This document shows positions 53,615 to 62,985 of a DNA stretch of 64,000 nucleotides, piece after piece. The DNA comes from Megaustenia siamemsis (lineage: Eukaryota; Mollusca; Gastropoda; Stylommatophora; Ariophantidae). Both the position numbers and the translations under genes were made by a program. A model generated the notes under the pieces. That model was not told the origin of the DNA and searched no databases. It saw nothing but the letters and a program-made list of their open reading frames with translations. Where the stretch lies: the NCBI GenBank assembly GCA_032433765.1, contig JAVIAB010000024.1:15765648-15829647 (forward strand), read 5' to 3'. The first letter of the stretch is position 1. Every line of letters begins with the position of its first letter.

Positions 53615-55285
53615 AATTGCAGAGCTGCGGTAAAGCTGGTAGCAGAATGAGGGGAATTTTTAAAAAGAAATAGAAAAAAATGGTATGGTTAAAGCTTTAC
53701 GTAATTGATGGACGACACAAATTTGAACGACGTTTCGGCTCAATAGGCCTTCAGCAGGAACAAACAAACAACACACACAATTCTGGTCAATTGTAGTGCG
53801 TATCCGCCACTCGTTCTTTTTCCTTCTTGCCACTATCCACGATACAGGGAAGAAATGTTTTTTTTCTTGAACAAGCTTTAATTATTTTGTTTTTGATGCT
53901 TCATTATTAGTTAGCAATGTATGACTAGTGGATTTATGGAAGGAAAGGGCACCAATAATGCAATATACATCTTAAGAACATTGATAGAAAGATCTATAGA
54001 GGTAAAGAAAGATCTATATATGTGCTTTATAGACTACACGAAAGCATTTGACAAAGTAAAGCACGTGGAAATAATCAATATGCTGGAGAAATTAAACATT
54101 GATGGCAAGGATCTACGAATCAGAAAAAACATGTACTGGCAACAAACAGCAGCTATACGAATTAACAACCAAACAGGACAATTTCAATATATAAAACAAG
54201 GAGTCAGACAAGGCTGTGTTCTGTCACCGGATTTGTTTTCACTTTACAGCGAATATATTATGAGATCAATAGTAGACAAAAAAGGAATTGAAGTCAACGG
54301 TCACAACATAAATAATTTGTGATATGCGGATAATACAGTCTTAATAGCAGAGACAGAGAATGAACTACAAGAAATGATAGACATAATAGTAAAAGAAAGC
54401 AACAAGAAAGGTCTCAGCCTGAATAGTAAGAAAACAGAAGTAATGGTTATATCGAAGAAACAATCACCACCATCATGCAGCATAAAAATAAACGAGACAA
54501 ATCTGAAACAAGTGCGACGTTTCAAATACTTGGGCACAATAATAACATCAGATGGGAGATGCACCACAGAAATAAAAAGCAGAATAGCTCAGGCCAAAAT
54601 AGCATTTCAGAAAGTGAAAAATATCTTATGCAACAAATCTATGTCAATACAAATGAGAAAGAGTTCATCGGTGCTATATGGAATCAATTCTGACCTATGG
54701 AAGCGAATCAAGGACAGTAGACAAACAAATGAAAAGACGATTAGAGGCCACAGAGATGGGATTTCTCTGAAGAATGTTGAAAGTTCCCTGGACAGCTAAA
54801 AAGACCAATGAGGAAGTTCTCAAAGAGGCCAACACAAAAAGGGAGCTCTTAAAAAACATCAGAAAGGAGCAACCAACATTTTTCGGGCTCATCATGAGAA
54901 GAGGAAAGTTGGAATACTTGGTTACAACTGGCAAAATAAAAGGAAAGAGAGATTGCGGACGACAAAGAGAGAAAATACTGGATAGCTTGGTGTTATGGCA
55001 TGGAAAACAGTCAACAATAGAACTGATACGATGTACTGTAGATAGAAAATTGTGGAGGGACATGATCACCTACGCCAACCGGTATGGCACATGATGATGA
55101 TGAATGTACGACTAGTTGTATTTACTTACATATTTGTGTGTACGTTGTATACTGGAAGTCTATTGAGCCGAAACGTCGTTCACATTTGTGTCGTCATTCA
55201 ATTACGTAAAGCTTTGACCATACGGTTTTTTTCTGTTATTTTTTTTCAATTCTCCTTCACACTTAGCTTTACCGCAGTTTCGTAT
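53615..55285. mobile_element. Penelope-like inverted-repeat unit with hammerhead-like motif
   Basis: Arms 53615-53757 and 55152-55285 are inverted copies. The best-matched core contains, on the ribozyme strand, gagccgaaacgtcgttca and ttacgtaaagcttt. The left arm read on minus has CTGCTGA (53751-53757), a short GGC/GCC stem II, GAAA and CGTC (53729-53732), which is the order of a hammerhead ribozyme core with one change from CTGATGA. Hammerhead motifs in flanking repeats are known from Penelope-like elements and retrozymes. No Penelope RT or GIY-YIG frame is present. A LINE A2 occupies most of the interior. Confidence 0.5.
53930..55102 (+). mobile_element. LINE A2 insertion with 14-bp TSD
   Basis: Flanked by aatgtatgactagt (53916-53929) and aatgtacgactagt (55103-55116), one mismatch. 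The frame 53921-54322 carries RT motif A FIDYTKAFDKVKHVEIINM and motif B QGVRQGCVLSPDLF. A TGA then precedes the catalytic box, which reads YADN instead of YADD. The C-terminal frame at 54774-55094 is open to MITYANRYGT. Inactive, but the most complete A2 copy here. Confidence 0.92.
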
Positions 55286-55489
55286 TTTTGTACATTTATT
55301 TGCATTTCTTTGTCTCGACGCCAATGCTGGTAGCATGAACAAGTGGTGGGGTGTAACGTGCACTCCTACAAGGTATGGTAACAGCTTTACAAAAAAGGAA
55401 CACAACAAAATATTGACGTTACGGCCTAGATGGGGACTTCCTCAGAAAACGAGAAAAACACAAACAAACAACGAAATAAAGATAAACTC

Positions 55490-56118
55490 TATTACATCTA
55501 GGATGAGCGTACCTCATTTAAAATCAAATATCAAATTTATCGCAAATACCAGATTTAATACCAAATATCAAATTTGTCACAAATACCGGGTTTAATATCA
55601 AATATAAAATTTATCATAAAAACCAAATTTAATATCAAATTTCAAATGTGTCACAAATAACAAATTTAATATAAAATATCACATTTATCACAAAATCTAA
55701 ATTTAATATCAAATATCAAATTGATCACAAATACCAAATTTAATATAAATTATAAAATTTATCAGAAAAACCAATTTTAATATCAAATATGTCACAAAAA
55801 CCAGATTTAATATGAAATATCAAATTTATCACAAAATCTAAATTTAATATCAAATTTCAAATATAAGCAAATTCCAAATTTAGAATAAAATATCAAATTT
55901 ATTGCAAATGCCAGATTTAATATCAAATATATCCCAAATGCCAGATTTAATATCAAATATATCACAAATGCCAGATTTAATATCAAATATATCACAAATG
56001 CCACATTTAATATCAAATATATCACAAATGCCAGATTTAATATCAAATATATCACAAATACCACATTTAATATTAAATATATCACAAATACCAGATTTAA
56101 TATCAAATATGGGACGCA
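55490..56118. repeat. 30-bp AT-rich minisatellite, left block
   Basis: Unit atcacaaataccagatttaa tatcaaatat, irregular on the left (with aatttatc insertions) and regular near 55920-56110. The same family continues at 58342-59040 beyond the GPCR block. Confidence 0.93.
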
Positions 56119-56216
56119 CCAAGATGGTCGCTTGTTTGCGTTTGAACAAAGCCCAACGGCCAAGATCTGAATTTGCAGAATTTCTTTCATTCTCAACGGT
56201 GGCCGTTATAATTTAG

Positions 56217-56942
56217 CTTTTACTGGCACAATTCCTGGAGTTTAGCTTTCTGTCCGTATGGTACGTTGTGCGCATAACAAGGGAGAATGACACCACCATA
56301 TGTCATCCAACAAGCTTTGTGGTTATGTGCACAAAGCGATGCGCCAGTATCGTGGTCATGTGCATTCTAGTTTTGTCGTTGTTGCTGTATATGGCCACTG
56401 CTGTTGCTGCTGAGGTAACGCCAAACGATATAGGTCCGGAGAAATGCTTGCCAAGTCCAAGGCTGATGTTCTTGCACATAATAACCTACATTGACTCGGT
56501 AGTAACGTTGCTACTACCGCTGATCGCCATTACTGTCATGCTCTTCTCGATCGTTCTGTCCATCATACACTAGTCCCGGTGGAAGAAGATCAGTGGCCTG
56601 TCGATGCTGGAAGTTTCCGAGCTGAAACCGATCAACGATCCTAGGTGGAGCTCAGGGCGAGCTAGCGCCCAGGTTCGTGTGGCTATGATGCTCTTTGCCT
56701 TGTCTCTATCTTACATCATCATGAACGCACCCAGCCACGTGGCCAGACTGTACTATATGATGCGGACTCAAAACTCAGGGGACATGAAATTGACATTCTC
56801 TGAAGGTGTTATCCGGCTGATCTTCCTGCACGTCAGCCACGCCCACCATGCCTGCAAGTTTTGGATTTTCGTGGTCGTCAGTAGAAACTTTACCAAGAAC
56901 CTCAGACAAACGTTAGTGGACGTTACCAAGTGTATATGTTAG
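56217..56942 (+). pseudogene. rhodopsin-like (neuropeptide-type) GPCR fragment with in-frame stop
   Basis: One frame runs from TM3 to the C-terminus without introns. TM3 ends FSFLSVWYVVRITREND, where the ERY/DRY position reads END. Next come ICHPTSF and MCTKRCASIVV (intracellular loop 2), TM4, a Cys in loop 2 (PEKCLPSPR) and TM5 (YIDSVVTLLLPLIAITVMLF). A TAG stop follows at 56571-56573. The same frame continues with loop 3, TM6 (AMMLFALSLSYIIMNAPSHV, NxP in place of CWxP), TM7 (LIFLHVSHAHHACKFWIFVV, NPxxY lost) and VSRNFTKNLRQTL helix 8. TM1-TM2 are absent, and upstream DNA is minisatellite. The loop 2 and helix 8 patterns resemble invertebrate FMRFamide/TRH-receptor-like proteins. Truncation, the stop and loss of core motifs argue for a pseudogene. 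Confidence 0.8.
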
Positions 56943-56943
56943 T

Positions 56944-58004
56944 CGTAGCTTATATCTTGGTGGTTGTCTGTAATAGCCATGGTTCCTATCTTGGTGGGTG
57001 TCTGTGATAGCCATGGCTCAATTCTCGGTGTATATCCGTGCTAATCGTAGCTCATATCTTAGTGGGAGTCTGTGATAGCCATGGCTGATATCTTGGTAAG
57101 TGTATGTGCTGGCCATGGCTCATATCTTGGTGTGTGTCTGGGCTGGCCATGATTCATATCTTGGTGTGTGTCTGTGCTGGCCATGGTTCATATCTTGGTG
57201 TATTTCCGTGAAGCCATGGCTCATATCTTAATGTGTTTCTGTGCTAGCTATGGCTCATATCTTAGTGTGTTTCTGTGTTAGCCATGGCTCATATCTTAGC
57301 TTGTGTGTGTGTGTGTGTGTGTGCTAACCATGGCTCATATCTTGGTGTGTGTCATGTTAGTCATATCTCATATCTTTGTGTGTGTCCGTGTTAATCATGT
57401 CTCATATCTTTGTGTGTCTGTGTCTAGTCATATCTCATAGCTTAGTGTGTATCTGTGTTAGTCATGTGTCTTATCTTTGTGTGTGCATGTCTGTGTTAAT
57501 AATATCTTTGTGTGCATGTTTATGTTAGTCATATCTCATATCTTTGTGTGCATGTCTATGTTAATCACATCTCATATCTTTTGTGTGTGCATATCTATGT
57601 TAGTCATGTCTCATATATTTGTGTGTATGTCCATACTAGTCACATCTCATATCTTAATGTGTGTCTGTCTATGTTAGTCATGTCTCATATCTTGTGTGTT
57701 TGTTTTTAGTCATGTCTCATATCTTTGTGTGTTTGTGTTTAGTCACATCTCCTATCTTTGTGAGTGAATGTTTATGTTAGTCATATCTCATATCTTAGTG
57801 TGTGTATCTGTGTTAGTCATGTCTCATATTTTAGAGTGTGTCTGTGTTAGTCACATCTCATATCTTATTGTGTGTGTATGTGTGTGTGTTAGTCATATCT
57901 CATATCTTGGTGTGTGTCAGTGTTAGTCATGCCTCATATCGTTGTGTGCATGTCAGTGTTATCACATCTCATATCTTTGTATGTGCATGTCTGTGTTAGT
58001 CACC
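56944..58004. repeat. 'ctcatatctt' minisatellite, copy 2
   Basis: Same unit types and the same order as 21540-22427: catggctcatatcttggtg units first, then gttagtcatatctcatatct units. It begins within a few bases of the GPCR stop codon. Confidence 0.95.
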
Positions 58005-58336
58005 TCTAGTGACTCGGGCAGATGGTGCTCGTAAACCTGGGAGGGTCGACCATCTAAGAGCAGAATCCCCTACAGAAAAGACAATCTGCTGCCTTGCAGG
58101 AAGATTGGGGACAATCAAAGGCTAAGGAAAGAAAACCTGAATAAAAAGCTGGCTGAAATCGGATGCACTGGGCCACTGCAGAACACAATGCAACGTTTTA
58201 ACAGGTATTCGGTCGGAGTGGATCTAACAGACTCTAATTGTGATGTTCTATCTGTGGGGTCGATCAATTCACTTAAACAGACAGCTGTCTTCATATGAGA
58301 GAGTCTGGAATACTACTCTGATTGAGTCTTGATCGC
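58005..58336 (+). repeat. conserved tail of composite module, copy 2
   Basis: tagtgactcgggcagatggt to ctctgattgagtcttgatcg. Compared with copy 1 it has scattered substitutions and a few 1-4 bp indels. It includes the palindrome agacagctgtct. Confidence 0.72.
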
Positions 58337-58341
58337 ACGGA

Positions 58342-59040
58342 GATATAAAATATATCACAAATACCAGATTTAATATCAAATATAAAATATATCACAAATA
58401 CCAGATTTAATATCAAATACATCACAAATACCAGATTTAATATCAAATATATCACAAATACCAGATTTAATATCAAATATATCACAAATACCAGATTTAA
58501 TATCAAATATCAAATATATCACAAATACCAGATTTAATATCAAATATCAAATATATCACAAATACCAGATTTAATATCAAATGTATCACAAATACAAGAT
58601 TTAATATTAAATAGCAAATTTATCGTAAATAAAAGATTTAGTATCAAATTTGTCACAAATACCGGATTTAATATCAAATATCAAATTTATCGCAAATACC
58701 AGATTTAATATCAAATTTATCGCAAATACCAGATTTAATATTAAATATCAAATTTATTGCAAATACCAGATTTAATATCAAATATCAAATTTATCGCAAA
58801 TACCAGATTTAATATCAAATATCAAATTTATCGCAAATACCAGATTTAATATTAAATATCAAATTTATCGCAAATACCAGATTTAATATCAAATATCAAG
58901 TTTGTCACAAATACCAGACTTAACGTTCTTTATCTGGTAATCATCAAATTTATCACAAATACCCGGTTTAATATTTAAACATCAAATGTATCCCAAATGC
59001 CAGACTTAATATTTCAACATCAAATTTGTCACAAACACAA
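58342..59040. repeat. 30-bp AT-rich minisatellite, right block
   Basis: Resumes the array of 55490-56118. Includes longer subtypes with an extra atcaaatttatcgca segment and ends in a degraded stretch with catcaaatttgtcacaaaca. Confidence 0.93.
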
Positions 59041-59654
59041 GACATTCTATTCAAACGCTAAAATGTCAGTACAAACTGAGGAAAGTTTTCATTTTAATTC
59101 ATGCGTTCTCTCTCCTTCTCTGTATCACAATGACATACAATTAAGAGATTTGGTAACAAAGCTCTGACCTACCCTGCCCATGGGAACAGACTGTAGCTGA
59201 CTTAAGAACAAGGAAACGTTAAATGCGTAAGTTGAATGAGCGATTCAAGTTCTGTAGCAATTTGAACAACTCAAGAATTGGCTTAAATGTGGTTCTTCTA
59301 ATCCTGTCTCAAAAGAGATTTGGGATCTGGCGTCAGGAGTCATTCTTCCGACATTTATCTACTCTCTTGTCATTTCATCTCAGGGAGCTGCGTCAGTAGG
59401 AGATATGATAAAATGTAATGACTACTAGTGACGGTAATTGGAGAGAAAAGTTTTTCTTCCTCTCTTTTTCCTTTCACAACTGTTTATTTTCTGATAAAAC
59501 TGATATTTTAGTTCTAATTTGGTAAAATTTTCATTTTGTATGGATGAACGATGTCCGGGACCCAGTATACTCCCCTCATTCTTTAAATGCATATTTTATG
59601 GAAGTGGTTTACATTTTTTGACATCAGGCAAATAAAGTATGCAATATAATAGCT
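59041..59654. other. unassigned unique sequence
   Basis: No gene, repeat or tRNA was recognised. Composition is moderate and stops occur in all frames. Confidence 0.4.
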
Positions 59655-60350
59655 GAAAGAAATATTTATCAGAAAATTGAAGCTTTTGAAATGTGGATTT
59701 ATAGAAGAATAGGAAGAAGTCGATGGAAAGAAAAGAAAACAAATGAAGTCTTACAAAAACTAAAGATGAAAAGAGATCTCATCATCATCAAGTACCGGGC
59801 CTGCTGGCGTAGGTGATCATGCCTCTCCACAATTTTCGATCTCGACAGTTATTTACAATTTCTGTTGTTGACCTTCTGCCAAGCCATTCTCTTAAGCTGT
59901 CTGGTAGTTTTTCTCTTTGCTTTCCTCTATTTCTTCGTCCTTCAATTTTCCCAGTTGTCACAATATATTCCAGTTGTTCTCTTCTCATTAAATGGCCAAA
60001 AAATGTTGATTGTTTCTTCCTCATATTGGAAATTAGCTCTCTTTTTGCTTCGGCCTCTTTCACAACGTTTTCATTACTCTTCTTAGCTGTCCATGGTATT
60101 CTCAACATTCTTCCGTAAAACCACTTTTCTACAGACTCCAGTGATTTTCTTGTTTGTTGTCCTATTGCCAATGATTCACATCCATATGTTAAGACTGGCT
60201 CTACATAACGTTTAAGAACTCTTTTTTTTGTTTCGCGTTGGAAAACAGAACTACTAAACACAATTCAAACAAATCAAATGAGATTTTTTTTTTTGGGGGG
60301 GGGGCATGTTAAAAGACACAGCAGCCTACTAAAAGTAATCTTAGAGGTAA
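59655..60350 (+). mobile_element. LINE A3 fragment split by LINE A1
   Basis: Left part 59655-59780 (gaaatgtggatttatagaag to atgaaaagagatct), right part 60238-60350 (gaactactaaacacaattc, catgttaaaagacacagcag). The two parts join in the normal A3 order once the A1 insertion is removed. Confidence 0.82.
59781..60237 (-). mobile_element. LINE A1 inserted in LINE A3
   Basis: (GAT)n tail at 59780-59789. The minus-strand frame 59788-60261 is open for 157 codons: KKRVLKRYVEPVLTYGCESL, then WFYGRMLRIPWTAKKSNENV, and on to MITYASRPGT. Possible target duplication gaaaagaga/gaaaacaga on the two sides. Confidence 0.88.
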
Positions 60351-60574
60351 ACATTTGTTGACCAACAGGCACGTAGATCTGGCCTGTATACCTCAGTCGC
60401 CATTGTCACCTCAGTGTTTCACCGTTGTCCTATCAGATTTTGAGTTTATATTTGTTGCTCTAAAGTAGTTCTTTCCTAGAACATGTTGTTTTGCACCTGA
60501 TAAAAGCTGTTGTCGAAACTTCATAGTTTATCTCGACTCTCTATAGTTTAGCTGTTTCATACTTCTTGTTCTTC

Positions 60575-60703
60575 TACCTTTCAGCTCCCTGTGGAGCATA
60601 GGTCTTCAACAAACACTTTCAGTTCCCTGCGGAGCATATGTCTTCAACAAACACTTTCAGCTCCCTGTGGAGCATAGGTCTTCAACAAACACTTTCCAAG
60701 TCG
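60575..60703 (-). mobile_element. three tandem LINE B 3' ends
   Basis: The LINE B terminus (cagctccctgtggagcatag gtcttcaacaaacacttt) is repeated three times with a 42-45-bp period. The third copy continues into ccaagtcgttcgg and then the 15-bp array. Confidence 0.82.
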
Positions 60704-60872
60704 TTCGGTTCATACCAGTCTGCTTCATACCAGTCTGCTTCATACCCGTCTGCTTCATACCCGTCTGCTTCATACCAGTCTGTTTCATACCAGTCTGCTT
60801 CATACCAGTCTGCTTCATACCCGTCTGCTTCATACCAGTCTGCTTCATACCAGTCTGCTTCATACCCGTCTT
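60704..60872. repeat. 15-bp minisatellite, 11 copies
   Basis: Unit cataccagtctgctt (or cataccc), near perfect. It sits where the LINE B coding region should continue and keeps a short frame open on both strands (MKQTG on minus). Confidence 0.95.
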
Positions 60873-61025
60873 AAGACAGCTTAAGTCTCACTCGACCAGT
60901 GAAGCAACCACAAAGAGTTCTTTAGTCAGGACATTCATCATGGCTAAAACCTGACCAAATGTCATTGACTTCCACCATTTCTCGATGATAGGATATCGAC
61001 GGAGTGCAGAAATGTTTATCATAAC

Positions 61026-61548
61026 ATCATCATCATGTGCCTTACCGGTTGGCGTAGGCGATCATGTCCCTCCACAATCCTCTATCCACAGTGCATCGTA
61101 TCAGTTCTGTTGTTGACTGTTTTCCATGCCATGACACCAAGCTATCCAGTATTTTCTCTCTTTGTCGTCCGAGATCTCTCTCTCTCCTTTTATTTTGCCA
61201 GTTGTAACCAAGTATTCCAACTTTCCTCTTCTCATGATGTGCCCAAAAATGTTGATTGCTTCTTTCTGATGTTTTTTAAGAGCTCCCTTTTTGTGTTGGC
61301 CTCTTTGAGAACTTCCTCATTGGTCTTTTTAGCTGTCCAGGGAACTTTCAACATTCTTCTGAGAAATCCCATCTCTGTGGCCTTTAATCGTCTTTTCATT
61401 TGTTTGTCTACTGTCCATGATTCGCTTCCATAGGTCAGAAATGGTTCTATATAGCACCGATGAACTGTCTTTCTCATTTTTATTGACATAGATTTGTTGC
61501 ATACGATATTTTTCATTTTCTGAAATGCTATTTTGGCCTGAGCATAAT
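61026..61548 (-). mobile_element. LINE A2 fragment
   Basis: (GAT)n tail, A2 3' signature, then minus-strand coding AQAKIAFQKMKNIVCNKSMS, LTYGSESWTVDKQMKRRLKA and FLRRMLKVPWTAKKTNEEVL (frame 61232-61573). Confidence 0.85.
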
Positions 61549-61576
61549 ATAACAGCCTAAAATAATATAACATAAA

Positions 61577-61894
61577 TGTAAAGGTAAATTACGAGATTTG
61601 AACCGGCGTCTTAGCACGCGAGTTTCCACCCATATGTACTCGGCCGCCTATCCAGAAATGTTCGGAGACTTCTGTATAGTGTCGCTTCAAGCATCGAAAC
61701 TCACGATGACATTCCTCACCTTCCCAGGGTAATACCCTGGTACACATTTCTGCCAACGGCTGGGTCGACCGTGACGGTATTTTTTTTTCCAACCACGAGT
61801 ACAGCTCACACTGCTCCCAGCGGGAATCGAACACGGGTTGTCTGAACGTCGGTAGTCCAGTCGGGTGATATTCCCAACTAGGCTACCGAGGCCC
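61577..61894 (-). mobile_element. SINE2, full-length
   Basis: tRNA-like head at the right end (gaggcctcggtagcctag on minus), B box gttcgattcccgctgg, 3' end aaatctcgtaatttacctt. An (AT)n run at 61896-61932 follows its 5' side. Confidence 0.85.
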
Positions 61895-61938
<44 letters not shown>

Positions 61939-61974
61939 AACATAGCATAACATTATATATATATATATAGTATA

Positions 61975-62540
61975 GTATGGCCGTTAGCATCTTGACAGAC
62001 GGGTGGTAGCAAGCAATCATGATAAGTCAGTAGTTTGGTAAAGCATTAGTGTCTCATACTGGGTGCCACTTTACTGAACATCTTCTCGTGGCTGAATTTG
62101 CCAATCCTGGACAGACAGATCCATCCACAGAACGAGCAAGGTGTATTTGCGGTACCCGGCCTTGTCTCTTTTCTCTTGCGCCTTTTGTCTTCTGAATTTG
62201 ACATCAACACTGTCTCGAAAATTGCTGTGCCATTTTTTTATTTTTGCTCTCCATGTGCTACGATCCGCAGCCACATTTCCCCAGTTTCTTTCACTGATAG
62301 AGAATTCCCTCAAGGAAGCCCTGCAAACATCCTTATATCTCAGCACTTGTCTGCCCTTTGGTCTCTTTCCGTCCTCAAGTTCTCCATACAATATTTGTTT
62401 GGGAATACGTTTGTTTGCCATTCTTCTTACATGGCCCAGCCACCTTAGTCTATGAATACTAAGTGTTGCCATGATCAATGGGAGTTTGGCTCGTTGTAAG
62501 ACATTAGAGTTGGTTACTTTGTCCTGCCATTTGATGTGTA
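61975..62540 (-). mobile_element. LINE C C-terminal and 3' region
   Basis: The minus-strand frame encodes KWQDKVTNSNVLQRAKLPLI, then HRLRWLGHVRRMANKRIPKQ, ILYGELEDGKRPKGRQVLRY and KDVCRASLREFSISERNW. This is the distinctive C-terminus of a LINE RT polyprotein family seen in many invertebrates. The RT core is absent. The coding part is open for about 150 codons to a stop near 62071, then a 3' UTR. Confidence 0.8.
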
Positions 62541-62567
62541 TATAAATAGTAATCATTTTCAATATTT

Positions 62568-62594
62568 TCAATATATATATATAGAGAGAATATA

Positions 62595-62650
<56 letters not shown>

Positions 62651-62712
62651 TAGTGTGGTGTGGTACAGTACAGCACAGTACATTACAGTACATTACAGTA
62701 CAGTACAGTAAT
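62568..62712. repeat. compound microsatellites (AT, TC, AT, GA, then CAGTA)
   Basis: 62568-62653 is (AT)n-(CT)n-(AT)n-(GA)n and can fold back on itself. 62662-62712 is a cagtacattacagta repeat. Confidence 0.93.
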
Positions 62713-62764
62713 ATAACATAATAATGTAGCATCGAATGAGTAGCGCGCAGCGTAGCATAACATA

Positions 62765-62985
62765 AAAGAAACAACAAATTAAATGGTATGATCACATGAC
62801 AAGACAGAAACAAGTAAACACAATCTACACAAGACGAAAACAACGGATCGGAAACACGCACGCCAGAATGGGACAACTAGAAACACTCGGCAACGTCAAA
62901 GCTTGAAATGCTAACAAAAGTGCAACCAAAACATAGCTCTTCCTTCGAGAATTAAAGACAAATTAGATTTATGAGAAGGAGGAGA
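62765..62985 (+). mobile_element. LINE D 3' region
   Basis: Matches 30190-30660: aagaaacaacaaattaaatg gtatgatcac, then ctagaaacactcggcaacgt and gagaattaaagacaaattag. The frame IKWYDHMTRQKQ continues to a TGA. It grades into the GA-rich array. Confidence 0.7.
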
